Source: Asaia bogorensis
Lineage (GTDB): Bacteria; Pseudomonadota; Alphaproteobacteria; Acetobacterales; Acetobacteraceae
Length of the DNA stretch: 64,000 bases
Direction of reading: 5' to 3'
Assembly (NCBI RefSeq): GCF_900465345.1
Contig: NZ_UEGO01000035.1
Span: 50,165-114,164 of the forward strand
In this document: positions 37,322-46,600 of the stretch, piece by piece
Numbering within the stretch: position 1 is the first letter of the stretch
How the letters are laid out: every line of letters begins with the position of its first letter
Notes under the pieces: generated by a model
What the model saw: the letters and a program-made list of their open reading frames with translations, nothing else
What the model was told of the DNA's origin: nothing
Databases searched by the model: none
Made by a program: the position numbers and the translations under genes

Positions 37322-38560
37322 TCCTTGCCCTCACTCTCTCCCTGTTCAGGCGCCAAACGCTGGCTGACGATCATCGGCCTGGGAGAGGACGGGTTTGAGG
37401 CGCTTTCACGCAAGGCGCAACGGGCAATTCTTGAGGCCGATGTTCTGGTCGGCGGAAAGCGGCATCTGAGGCTTGTGGAGGGGAGGGGGCATGCGCTGCG
37501 CGAGACATGGCCGTCGCCCTACGGGCAGGCCATGCAGGCCCTGGCGCGTCATGAAGGACGCAATGTCGTTGTTCTGGCCTCGGGTGATCCGTTCTTCTTC
37601 GGGATTGGCAAGCAGATTGCTGCGCAGTTTGGCCCTGATGGGCTTCAGGTCATACCCTCACGCTCCTGCCTGACCCTGGCTTGCTCCAGAACGGGATGGT
37701 CCGCACAGGATGTCGGCCTTGTCTCGCTTTGCGGCCGGCCCATGAGCCGCCTTCTGCCCCATTTGCAGCCGGGTGCAAGGCTTGTCATCCTCTCGGCAGA
37801 TGAGACGACGCCCGCCTCTCTGGCCGTATGGCTGGATGAGAAGGGATGCGACGAGAGCGTGATCCATCTGCTCGAGGCGCTCGATGGACCCGAAGAACGA
37901 CAACGGGTGTTCCGGGCTCGCGAAGGTGCACCCGGCGATGTGGCGCGGCTCAACATGATGGCGGTCGAGATTGTGGCCGGCAGTAGCGCGTCATTGCTGC
38001 CTCTGGCCTGCGGTCTGCCTGACCATTTTTTCGAGCATGACGGTCAGATCACCAAGCAGGAAATACGCGCGATCACCCTCAGCGCCCTTGCTCCCCATCC
38101 GGGGCAGGTGTTGTGGGATCTTGGGGCGGGATCGGGGTCGATCGGTATCGAGTGGATGCTGCGCCACCCCTCGAACCAGTGCTTCGCGATTGAACGGAAC
38201 GCAGAGCGTTGTGCGCGTATCGCCCGCAATGCAGAATCTCTGGGTGTTGATCAGCTTCACGTGGAACAGCGTGACCTGTCTGCGCCCCTGTCTGATCTTC
38301 CATTGCCCGATGCCGTGTTTGTCGGAGGCGGTATCAGCACGCCCGGATTGCTCGACCATGCGTGGTCTGCGCTTCGTTCCGGCGGCAGGCTGGTGGCCAA
38401 TGCTGTCACGCTTGAGGGCGAGCAACGGCTTTTCGAGGCTTTTCAAGCATGGGGCGGTGCGCTATCGCGCATCAGCATGGAGCGTCTAGGACCGATAGGG
38501 ACCATGCATGGATTCAGACCGGCCATGACGGTCACACAGTACAAGGCTGTCAAACCATGA
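37316..38560 (+). CDS. cobL: Precorrin-6Y C5,15-methyltransferase (decarboxylating)
   Basis: CobL methylates C-5 and C-15 and decarboxylates the ring, giving precorrin-8X. It is the fused form: an N-terminal CbiE-like domain beginning WLTIIGLGEDGFEALSRKAQRAI and a C-terminal CbiT-like SAM domain with DLGAGSGSIGIEW at about residue 268. The only suitable start is the ATG at 37316 (414 residues); the frame is open far upstream, across the complement of cobK, but that part does not resemble the family. The ribosome binding site is weak (AGGAT, two to three bases from the ATG). Confidence 0.93.
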   Translation: MHSLPSLSPCSGAKRWLTIIGLGEDGFEALSRKAQRAILEADVLVGGKRHLRLVEGRGHALRETWPSPYGQAMQALARHEGRNVVVLASGDPFFFGIGKQIAAQFGPDGLQVIPSRSCLTLACSRTGWSAQDVGLVSLCGRPMSRLLPHLQPGARLVILSADETTPASLAVWLDEKGCDESVIHLLEALDGPEERQRVFRAREGAPGDVARLNMMAVEIVAGSSASLLPLACGLPDHFFEHDGQITKQEIRAITLSALAPHPGQVLWDLGAGSGSIGIEWMLRHPSNQCFAIERNAERCARIARNAESLGVDQLHVEQRDLSAPLSDLPLPDAVFVGGGISTPGLLDHAWSALRSGGRLVANAVTLEGEQRLFEAFQAWGGALSRISMERLGPIGTMHGFRPAMTVTQYKAVKP

Positions 38561-38940
38561 TCATGGGAGGATTGGGTTGCAGGCTCGAGGCATCCCCCGA
38601 GGCCATGATTGATGTGGTGAGGCTGGCTATCGAGCGCTGGGGCCTGCCGCATGGTTTTGCCGTTCCGCCGTTCAGACAGAACCATGCCGCCGTGCAGGCT
38701 GTGGCCCAGCTTTTCAAATTGCCTGTTACGGTGGTCGATCTCCTGTCTCTCGCCTCGGCCCAGCCGCGCTGTCTGACCCACTCCGAACGCGCCCGTATGA
38801 CAATGGGATTCGGCTCCATCGCGGAAGGCTGCGCTCTGGCGGTTCTGGGGCCTCACAGCCAGTTGCTGGGGGCGCGACTTGCAGGTGACGGCGTGACCTG
38901 CGCCTTTGCCATCATCAAGGCAGGATCGCTGAGCCAGTGA
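38557..38940 (+). CDS. cobE: Cobalamin biosynthesis protein CobE (CbiG C-terminal domain)
   Basis: This 127-residue protein matches the C-terminal domain of CbiG, which stands alone as CobE in the aerobic pathway. It begins GGLGCRLEASPEAMIDVVRLAIERWGL and keeps the conserved GxGSIAEGCAL...GARLAGDGVTCAFAII ending. CobE is needed for B12 in aerobic producers, but its chemical role is not settled. It overlaps cobL by four bases and cobM by four bases. Confidence 0.88.
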   Translation: MIMGGLGCRLEASPEAMIDVVRLAIERWGLPHGFAVPPFRQNHAAVQAVAQLFKLPVTVVDLLSLASAQPRCLTHSERARMTMGFGSIAEGCALAVLGPHSQLLGARLAGDGVTCAFAIIKAGSLSQ

Positions 38941-39734
38941 CCGTTCACTTTATCGGTGCAGGGCCGGGAGCCGCTGATCTGATGACGCTGCGGGGCCGTG
39001 CCATTCTGGAACGCGCACCGCTTTGTCTTTACGCGGGCTCGATCATCCCGCCCGAGATCCTTGCTTTCTGCGGCCCTGAAACCAGACAGATCGATACGGC
39101 GCCCCTTTGTCTCGATGAGATCGAAGCCTTGTTTGTCGCAGCTCATGAGGCCGGAGAGGATGTGGCGAGGCTCCATTCGGGCGATCTTTCGCTCTATAGT
39201 GCCGTGGCTGAACAGATCGTGCGGCTGGAGCGGCGGGGGATAGCCTATACGCTGACACCAGGTGTACCGGCTTTCGCCGCAGCCTCCGCCGCGTTGGGGC
39301 GCGAGTTGACAGTGCCAGGTGTCGTGCAGAGCGTAGTGCTGACCCGTCTGTCAGGACGCGCTTCGGCCATGCCCGGTGCGGAAACTCTGGAAGCCTTCGC
39401 AGCAACCGGCGCGACACTTGCCATTCATCTGGCGGTGCATCGACTGAATGAAATTGTCGATCGTCTGCTGCCATTCTACGGCCCGACCTGTCCTGTCGCA
39501 GTTGTGGCAAGGGCGAGTTGGCCAGAGGAGCGTTGTGTGCTGGGCAGCCTGGAAACGATCGTTTCGATCATGGCGGCTGAGCCTGAGGTGCGAACTGCGC
39601 TTGTCCTCGTCGGCAAGGCGCTCAAACCGGGCGTATTCAGGGAGAGCGCGCTTTATGATGCCGGCTATCAGCGTCGGTTTCGTGGTCGCGACATGGATGA
39701 CAGGCTTCCTGAAATCCTGCGCCCGATTGTCTGA
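38937..39734 (+). CDS. cobM: Precorrin-4 C11-methyltransferase
   Basis: CobM methylates C-11 to give precorrin-5. Motifs are HFIGAGPGAADLMTLRGRAIL, CLYAGSIIPPEIL, LHSGDLSLYSAVAEQ and TPGVPAFAAASAALGRELTVPGVVQSVVLTR. It starts with GTG in a GTGA overlap with cobE. The enzyme acting next, CobF (precorrin-6A synthase), is not in the window. Confidence 0.95.
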   Translation: MTVHFIGAGPGAADLMTLRGRAILERAPLCLYAGSIIPPEILAFCGPETRQIDTAPLCLDEIEALFVAAHEAGEDVARLHSGDLSLYSAVAEQIVRLERRGIAYTLTPGVPAFAAASAALGRELTVPGVVQSVVLTRLSGRASAMPGAETLEAFAATGATLAIHLAVHRLNEIVDRLLPFYGPTCPVAVVARASWPEERCVLGSLETIVSIMAAEPEVRTALVLVGKALKPGVFRESALYDAGYQRRFRGRDMDDRLPEILRPIV

Positions 39735-39850
39735 AGGCGTACAACACGGCAGCATTTTCTCTGTTATCTGGCCCTGTGTCGCTCTTGCAGGAGATGGCTG
39801 GACATTTGCGCATCCAACCATGCGCAACAGTCGTGAAAGCTACTCTTGCA

Positions 39851-40234
39851 TCAGGCGGTCGCTTTCTCGGATGCATTCTGTTTGTGTACCTGCCGTTCCA
39901 TCCATTTCTGGGCGGTGAGCTTCATCTCCGGATTGAGCAGACGATAAAGCCTCAGGAGATCATCTTCGTCGGGCGTCAGAACGGCAGGAATGTCTTCCTC
40001 GATCATGCCGGTAAGAAACGCTTCGGTTGAGACTCCAAACAAGTCGGCAAGTTTCGGTATATACTTTCTGAGACTACCTACGCGTCCTGTTTCCCAAAAA
40101 GCAACAGCGGATCTCGATACTCCCAATGTATCGGCAAGTTGCTGCTGGCTCATGCCTTGGCTCTTTCTGAGCATTGCAATTCGTCTCGTCAGAGCAAAAC
40201 TTGGTGATATCTTTTTGGGTCTTTCGCTGTTCAT
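39851..40234 (-). CDS. XRE-family transcriptional regulator
   Basis: This 127-residue protein has a Cro/CI-type helix-turn-helix near the N-terminus: a RIAMLRKSQGMSQQQLADTLGVSRSAVAFWETGR segment at about residues 18-51. A short helical C-terminal part follows, with no recognisable ligand domain. It converges on cobM across 116 bases. A TAATAA/TTATTA palindrome lies about 56 bases upstream of its start and may be its own operator. Its targets are unknown. Confidence 0.88.
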   Translation of the reverse strand: MNSERPKKISPSFALTRRIAMLRKSQGMSQQQLADTLGVSRSAVAFWETGRVGSLRKYIPKLADLFGVSTEAFLTGMIEEDIPAVLTPDEDDLLRLYRLLNPEMKLTAQKWMERQVHKQNASEKATA

Positions 40235-40289
40235 TTTTTTTCGTCTCTATTATTGCGGGACATGCCCATGCCCAGCGTAGCAGAAAGGT

Positions 40290-40302
40290 TAATAAGTTAT
40301 TA
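40290..40302. promoter_or_regulatory. TAATAA-G-TTATTA palindrome, operator candidate
   Basis: A perfect 6-1-6 palindrome in the upstream region of the XRE regulator gene. Size and place fit a Cro/CI-type autoregulatory site; only the symmetry is seen directly. Confidence 0.4.
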
Positions 40303-40319
40303 CCCCGTCTTTCGTCAAA

Positions 40320-41240
40320 TTATGCAGATTCACGCCAAGGCGACAGTTTTAACGCTCCGCCTATCTGGTGAAGGAAGGCGGATACCCGTGCAGGGTGCGA
40401 ACGGCCTGGAGGGGTCAGCAGGCAGAGTTCGGTTTCCGGCAATGTCCATTCCGGTAAAACCCTCACCAATGTGCCAGTCTGCATATCGCGGGCAATCATG
40501 AATTCCGGGAATATGCCGAGACCGAGTCCGGCCCGGAGGACGGGCAGGAAAGCTTCGGCGTTGTTCGAACTGTACCGACTTGTCGGTGGCTCGACCTGAA
40601 TGTTTTCCTCACCTCGGGTCATGCGCACCACAGCGGATGACTGCGTGCCAAGATAGACAAGGCCGTCATGTTGCCTGAGTTCTCTGGGATGGGATGGCGT
40701 ACCATGTCGGGCGAGATAGTCCGGCGCAGCCACTAGGAAGAGTGGAATACGGCATAGATGCAGGGCACGCAGCGATGAGGGGGCATGGGCTGCGATACGT
40801 ATGGCGATATCAAACCCGCCACCAATCAGATCGAGCTGAGCATCCGTATAGGTCATGGCGAGGCGTATTTCCGGATAGCGCGCCAGAAAATCCGGAAGCA
40901 GGGGCGCAACATGATTAAGGCCAAAGGAAATCGGGGCGGTAAGGCGCAACAATCCATGCGGGTGATGAACGGCCTGGCGCAATTCGGCCTCGGCAGCCTC
41001 GCCCTCGCCGAGAATTCGGTTGGCATGGGCCAGTACCCGCTGTCCTGTTTCAGTCAGGGCGAGCTGGCGTGAGGTCCGGTTCAGCACATAGGTGCCCGTG
41101 CTCTGTTCCAGACGTGCAATGGCCTTGGAAATGGTGGGACGCGACAGGCCAAGAGCCTGTGCTGCAGCACTGAAGGAGCCGAGCTCGACCACACGGGCAA
41201 AAATGGCCAGAGCCTCAAAGTCAGGCAAGCGTTGTGTCAT
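40320..41240 (-). CDS. LysR-family transcriptional regulator
   Basis: The protein has an N-terminal LysR helix-turn-helix (FARVVELGSFSAAAQALGLSRPTISKAIARLEQSTGTYVLNRTSRQLALTETG) and a C-terminal substrate-binding domain of the CrgA/DsdC-like type (LLRLTAPISFGLNHVAPLLPDFLARYPEIRLAMTYTDAQLDLIGGGFDIAIRI). I use the ATG at 41240 (306 residues); ATGs at 41264 and 41312 are possible. It is divergent from the pirin gene across 88 bases, an arrangement in which the regulator usually controls the neighbour. Confidence 0.93.
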   Translation of the reverse strand: MTQRLPDFEALAIFARVVELGSFSAAAQALGLSRPTISKAIARLEQSTGTYVLNRTSRQLALTETGQRVLAHANRILGEGEAAEAELRQAVHHPHGLLRLTAPISFGLNHVAPLLPDFLARYPEIRLAMTYTDAQLDLIGGGFDIAIRIAAHAPSSLRALHLCRIPLFLVAAPDYLARHGTPSHPRELRQHDGLVYLGTQSSAVVRMTRGEENIQVEPPTSRYSSNNAEAFLPVLRAGLGLGIFPEFMIARDMQTGTLVRVLPEWTLPETELCLLTPPGRSHPARVSAFLHQIGGALKLSPWRESA

Positions 41241-41328
41241 GAAATGGAACCGATTTGTTGCCATTATTTCTATATATTGACGTATGCCCGATTGCCTATG
41301 GTCGATCATCACTCAGGAGGATTATCTC

Positions 41329-42042
41329 ATGATCGACTACCGTCCATTTGCTTCGATCGGCCACGCCGACCATGGCTGGTTGAAGGCCTCGCATCATTTT
41401 TCCTTTGCCGGTTATCACGATCCTGCCCGTATGGGCTGGGGTGCGCTGCGCGTCTGGAATGATGACGAGATTGCACCGGATAGCGGTTTCCCGTCTCATC
41501 CGCATCGGGACATGGAGATCATCACCTATGTCCGTCAGGGGGCCATTTCACACCGTGACTCGCTGGGTAACGAGGGCCGGACCGAGGCAGGGCAGGTACA
41601 GGTCATGTCAGCCGGAACGGGGATCGTTCATAGCGAAGCCAATCTCGAGGCCATTACCACCACGCTCTTTCAGATCTGGATCCAGCCCGACCGGCGTGGT
41701 CACGCGCCCTCGTGGGGCACACGACCCTTTCCGGTCGAGGCGCGGGCCAATCGGTTGGTGACGCTGGCCTCTGGTGTTGAAGGTGACGACGATGCGCTGC
41801 GGATCAATGCTACGGCACGGGTCCGGGCGGCGACGATCGAGAAGGGTAGCGCGCTTGAGTGGCAGCTCGAGCCCGGTTGGTCGGGCTATGCCGTTCTGGC
41901 CTCTGGCGATGTCACCCTCGTCACTCCCGGATCGCGCGTGAAACTCGCTCCACGCGATGGGGCTGCGCTGCGTGACGAGGCTCTCGTGACAATCGAAGCA
42001 GCCAGCGTTTCGGAAATCGTGATTGTCGAAACGCGCGACTGA
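41329..42042 (+). CDS. Pirin family protein (bicupin)
   Basis: The 237-residue protein is a YhhW-type pirin. The N-terminal cupin shows GFPSHPHRDMEIITYVRQGAISHRDSLGN, with the metal-binding His residues, and the SAGTGIVHSEAN segment; the C-terminal cupin is more divergent. Some bacterial pirins are quercetin dioxygenases, others act in stress responses. The ATG at 41329 has AGGAGG eight bases upstream. It is most likely regulated by the divergent LysR protein. Confidence 0.92.
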   Translation: MIDYRPFASIGHADHGWLKASHHFSFAGYHDPARMGWGALRVWNDDEIAPDSGFPSHPHRDMEIITYVRQGAISHRDSLGNEGRTEAGQVQVMSAGTGIVHSEANLEAITTTLFQIWIQPDRRGHAPSWGTRPFPVEARANRLVTLASGVEGDDDALRINATARVRAATIEKGSALEWQLEPGWSGYAVLASGDVTLVTPGSRVKLAPRDGAALRDEALVTIEAASVSEIVIVETRD

Positions 42043-42049
42043 TTATCAG

Positions 42050-42089
42050 GGCATGATGGGGCTTGGGCAGGCAATGCACCCATCATGCC
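42050..42089. terminator. Stem-loop after the pirin gene
   Basis: A perfect 11-bp inverted repeat (GGCATGATGGG ... CCCATCATGCC) with an 18-base loop starts seven bases after the pirin stop. No T run follows. It probably ends or stabilises the pirin transcript. Confidence 0.6.
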
Positions 42090-42155
42090 AGGCAGTCTGG
42101 AAGGATCGCCCTTCGCCGGCGTCAATTGTGACGCTCGATGTCTGAACGTTCTTTC

Positions 42156-42180
42156 CTATACCCTCCCCCCTAGGGTATAG
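42156..42180. promoter_or_regulatory. CsoR/RcnR-type operator, CTATACCC-N9-GGGTATAG
   Basis: A perfect 8-bp inverted repeat with a C6 run inside its spacer lies only seven bases before the start codon of the metal-sensor gene. Operators of this repressor family are G/C-tract sequences flanked by AT-rich inverted repeats, so autoregulation is very likely. Its place also means the repressor would cover the start of the efflux operon. Confidence 0.75.
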
Positions 42181-42187
42181 GGCGTTT

Positions 42188-42454
42188 ATGAGCCCGCCGA
42201 ATCATCGAAAAATCGCCCTTCGCCTCAAGCAGGCCCACGGCCATCTGGCGACGATCCTCGATATGATCGAGGCCGATCGAAGCTGCGCCGATCTGGCCCA
42301 GCAGATTCAGGCCGTCGAAAACACCCTGCGCAATGCCAAGCGTACCCTGATTCAGGACCATGTCGAGCATTGCGTGATTGAAGCGATGGAAGATGGCGGA
42401 ACCGGGCGCGACGATGCCATGCGCGAATTTGCCCGTCTCGTTAAATATCTCTGA
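42188..42454 (+). CDS. CsoR/RcnR-family metal-sensing repressor
   Basis: This 88-residue all-helical repressor belongs to the CsoR/RcnR/FrmR family (DUF156): it begins with a KIALRLKQAHGHLATILDMIE helix and keeps CADLAQQIQAVENTLRNAKRTLIQDH. The likely ligand set is Cys33, His58 and Cys62, which matches the Cys-His-Cys pattern of copper-sensing CsoR; a nearby His61 and an N-terminal His6 leave room for an RcnR-like (nickel/cobalt) site. It is followed after 12 bases by an adaptor and a heavy-metal RND pump, which it should control. Confidence 0.85.
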   Translation: MSPPNHRKIALRLKQAHGHLATILDMIEADRSCADLAQQIQAVENTLRNAKRTLIQDHVEHCVIEAMEDGGTGRDDAMREFARLVKYL

Positions 42455-42466
42455 CAGGGGCGTCGC

Positions 42467-43660
42467 ATGATCAGATGTCTCGCCTCGATGCGCCGCAGGA
42501 CTTTGGCGGTCTCTGTCGTTCTGACGGGTCTCGCGGTTTCATCGTGTTGCGCTGGCACGGCGCGGGCAGCGGAGTCCTGGCGTCATGTTTTCACGCTGCC
42601 TGAGGAGGCGCAGCGCAACGAGCATGTCGTGATCGTCTCGCTGTCACAGGGCGAGGTGTTCCCTTCAGTGCAGGCAATGGCACGGGTCGATGCCGATACG
42701 AGCCGGGTTATCGATATCCATGCAGCCGGTGCAGGCAAGGTCATGGCAGTGCATGTCACGCCCGGTCAGCCTGTCAAACGCGGCGAGGCCTTGATTTCCT
42801 ACACCGATCACTCCCTGCATGAGCTTCAGCTTCAGCGTGAACAGGTCGATGCTGCCCTGGCTTCAGCGCGTGCCGGTGAGGCGGAGGCGACGATGCTCTA
42901 TCGTCGCGGTGCGGCGCTTGTCGGGAGTGCGGTCTCACGCGGGGAGCTTGAACGACGCCGGATGGTGCTTGAACAGCAGCGCGGACTGGTGAAAGCCCGA
43001 GAGGCAGACCTTGCAACGCTCGAACACAGGCAGACGGAGGAATTCACCTCCGTAACCGAGCGGATCGTGCAGGACGAGGCATCGGATCTGATCAGCCCGG
43101 TCGATGGCGTCGTGCAGGCTGTGCGCACCTCTGTCGCAGCCGATATCAATGCGGGCGACAATCTCGTGACCGTGGTCGATCTCTCCCGCCTCTGGCTGAG
43201 CGCCGATCTCTCGCCCGAAGATGCTGCCGGGTTGGCACCCGGAGGCAAGGCGCGGTTTCGCCCAGCCAGTCAGGAAAAAGGACGGGTAATCGAGGCGCGG
43301 ATTACCACCGTGGCGGGGCTCGCCGATCCTGCCACCGGACTTGTGCGCGTGGTCTGCACGCTCGATCATCCACCTTCTTCACTGCGCCCGGGCATGATGC
43401 TCGACGCGTCTTTCCAGACCGGCGAGGGGACGCAGGGCCTGCGTGTGCCGGTGGCAGCGCTTCAGCAGATTGATGGTGAGGATGTGGTGTTCGTCCAGCA
43501 GGATGCCACGCATTTCATGCCCGTTTCCGTGCAGGTCAGGGCGCGTGACGACGAGCAGGCCATTGTGAGCGGGGCCTTGCACGATGGCGACAGGCTGGTG
43601 GGCGAAGGCAGTTTCACGCTCAAATCAATGGCGCTGCTCTCTTCCATGACAGCGGACTGA
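42467..43660 (+). CDS. Heavy-metal RND efflux periplasmic adaptor (CzcB/CusB-like)
   Basis: This adaptor links the RND pump to an outer-membrane channel. A hydrophobic signal (LAVSVVLTGLAVSSC) is followed by an ARA-AE site; the Cys could make it a lipoprotein. The barrel-sandwich half-motifs are VIDIHAAGAGKVMAVHVTPGQPVKRGE and LISPVDGVVQAVRTSVAADINAGD, with a coiled-coil hairpin between them. It has 397 residues. The pump gene starts seven bases downstream. No outer-membrane factor gene is present in this operon. Confidence 0.9.
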   Translation: MIRCLASMRRRTLAVSVVLTGLAVSSCCAGTARAAESWRHVFTLPEEAQRNEHVVIVSLSQGEVFPSVQAMARVDADTSRVIDIHAAGAGKVMAVHVTPGQPVKRGEALISYTDHSLHELQLQREQVDAALASARAGEAEATMLYRRGAALVGSAVSRGELERRRMVLEQQRGLVKAREADLATLEHRQTEEFTSVTERIVQDEASDLISPVDGVVQAVRTSVAADINAGDNLVTVVDLSRLWLSADLSPEDAAGLAPGGKARFRPASQEKGRVIEARITTVAGLADPATGLVRVVCTLDHPPSSLRPGMMLDASFQTGEGTQGLRVPVAALQQIDGEDVVFVQQDATHFMPVSVQVRARDDEQAIVSGALHDGDRLVGEGSFTLKSMALLSSMTAD

Positions 43661-43667
43661 GCGCGTC

Positions 43668-46600
43668 ATGTGGGAATTTCTGCAGCGCAGCAAGCTTGCT
43701 GTACTCGCGCTTTGCGCGATGCTGGTCCTGGCGGGGCTGATGGTGGTGCCGGGCCTGCCGGTCGAGCCCGTCCCTGATATCTCGCCCCAGCAGGTGCTTG
43801 TTTCGGTCACATCGCCGGGCCTTGCGACGGAAGAAGTGGAAAAGCAGATTACCTTCCCGCTCGAAGCGAGCCTGACGGGACTGCCGGATCTGATCGATCT
43901 GCGCTCCGTTTCGCGCACGGGGCTTTCGGTCGTCTATCTGCAGTTCAGCGATACCTCCAATCTCGATCTCGACCGGACACGCGTCAATGAGCGTCTGCAA
44001 AAGGCCCGTGAGGCCATTGCCGTGCCGGTCAGTGTTGCGATGGGGCCACTTGCCACCGGCATGGGCGAGATCATGCAGATGCAGATCGATGGCGACGGAC
44101 GTTATTCGCCGCTCGACCTCAACAGGCTCATGACCTGGTCCGTGGCGCCGCAGTTAAGGCTCTTGCCGGGCGTGGCTGATGTGAATGTCAATGGCGGGGC
44201 CGAAGAAACCTATACGCTGACCCTCGACCCGGCCCGCCTGCGTGCCCATGACATCGCGCTTGACAGGATCTATGCCGCGATAGAAAGCAATAATGCCTCA
44301 TCGGGTGGGGGGTGGATTTCACGCGGGGCAGAGCAGCAGGTGGTTGTGGGGCGCGCCCTCGTTGGCTCGCTGGCCGATTTCGGGGCCATCCCTGTGGCGA
44401 TGGGGGCCAATGGGTTGGCCATTCGCCTGCGTGATCTGGGCCGCGTCTCGTTTGAGGCGCGCCTGCGCCTCGGCGCTGTCACGCGCGATGGCAGGGGTGA
44501 AATCGTCAACGGTGTCGTTCTCATGCAGAAGGGCGCCAGTTCCAATGCGACGCTCGATGCGATTGACGCGGCGTTGCCAGCCATCCAGCAGACCCTGCCT
44601 CCGGGCGTCACGCTCAAGCCATTTTACCGGCGCTCGACCCTGACCGATGAAACCATACGCACCATCAAGGAAAACCTCGTTCTCGGGGCATGTCTGGTTT
44701 TTGTGACGCTGCTTGTCGTGCTGGGGAACTGGCGTGCCGCACTGGTGATTGTTTCTGTCATCCCTGTCTCGCTCGTCATGGCCTTTGTCGGAATGCGTGT
44801 TTTTGGCATTTCGGCCAATCTGCTCAGCCTCGGCGCGATCGATTTCGGTATGATAGTGGATGGCTCGCTGGTGGTGGTCGAGCATCTCATGGTCGAGCGC
44901 GCCCGCAACAGATCGGGGGAGAGCCTCGATTCACTGGCCATTCACACCGTGTGCACCGTGCTGCGACCGGTCAGCTTCGCCATTTTCGTGATTATCATGG
45001 TCTATCTGCCCATCCTGACCCTGCAGGGGGTGGAGGGCCGTATGTTCAGACCCATGGCGCAGACCATCATCATGGGGCTCGTGACCTCGCTCATTTACTG
45101 CTTTGCTGTCGTGCCGATCCTTTCTGCGCTTTTGATGCGTCATGCGCCGCAGGACCGCGAAACGCGTGTCGTCCAGTATCTCAGGCGCCGTTATGAGCCG
45201 GCTCTGGACTGGTGCGCTGCGCATACACGCAGTGTTTTCATGGGAACAGCCTGTATCTTCCTGCTCGCGCTCGTGCTCGCCTCACGGCTGGGCGGCGAAT
45301 TCGTGCCCCAGCTTGAGGAGGGGGCGCTGGTGGTCAATGCCATGCGCCTGCCAAGCGCCTCTCTGCCCACTGTTCTGGCATCAGCAACGCAGGAAGAGCG
45401 CCTGCTGCGCAGTTTCCCTGAAGTCGAGACCGTGGTGAGCAATACCGGTACCGCCGCCATCCCGACCGATCCGATGGGAACGAACGAGACGGACAGCTTT
45501 GTGTTCCTCAGGCCACGTCATCAGTGGCGTGCGGGGATGACCCAGTCGAAGCTCGTGAGCGCCATGAGCGCCAAGCTCAGTCATGACCTTCCCGATGCGG
45601 CCTATTCCTTCACCCAGCCGATCGAGATGCGTATGGACGACCTGTTGTCGGGTGTGCGTACACAGCTGGCTATTTCGGTCTATGGCGATGATCTGTCGAT
45701 GCTCGACAAGCTGGCCGCGCGTCTTGTAAGCGTGATCGCCTCGGTGCCGGGGGCTGCCGATGTCGCCCAGCAGGGTGAGGGGACGGTGGCGTATCTTCAT
45801 ATCGACATCAATCGCGATGCATCTGCGCGTCTTGGCGTTGCGGTGCCGGAAATTCTCTCCACCATCGAGGCGGTAGGTGGTCATATCGGGCGGCCGGTGA
45901 TTATCGATAATGCCCTTATACCGACACAGATCCGCTTTGCCGGCGGTGCAGTGGCCAGTGCAGCCCGTATCGGCGGGTTGCAGATCAGGCGCGAGGATGG
46001 GCACGGCTGGGTTCTGCTCAAGGATGTTGCGCATATCACAGTCGATGAAACGACGGCGCGTATCGACCGGGACAGTCTGCGCCGTCGTGTGATCGTGCAG
46101 GCGAATGTGCGCGGGCGCGATGTCAAATCATTCGTTCTTGCTGCGCAAGCGAAGGTCGGGGCATCGCTGCATCTGCCTCCGGGCTACAGGCTCGAATGGG
46201 CGGGCCAGTTCCGCAATCTGGACTCGGCCATGACGCGCCTCGCGCAGGTTGTGCCCGTGGCTCTGGTTCTGATCTTCGTTTTTCTGGTGCTCGCTCTGGG
46301 CTCACCCCGGGCGGCGCTGCTGGTTTTCATCAACCTGCCGATTGCCGCCACAGGGGGTATTTTTGCCCTCGCCATCAGGGGGCTGCCATTCAGCATTGCC
46401 GCCGGAATCGGGTTCATCGCGCTGTTCGGGGTGGCCATTCTCAACGGTGTTGTGCTGGTCAGCCAGATACGTGATTACCGCCTGACGGGGATGGGCGCTG
46501 CCGAGGCGGCTTTTGCCGCGGCAAAAGCCCGCTTTCGCCCGGTTCTGGCCACGGCTTCGGTTGCCAGTCTCGGCTTTTTCCCCATGGCGTTTTCCGGCAG

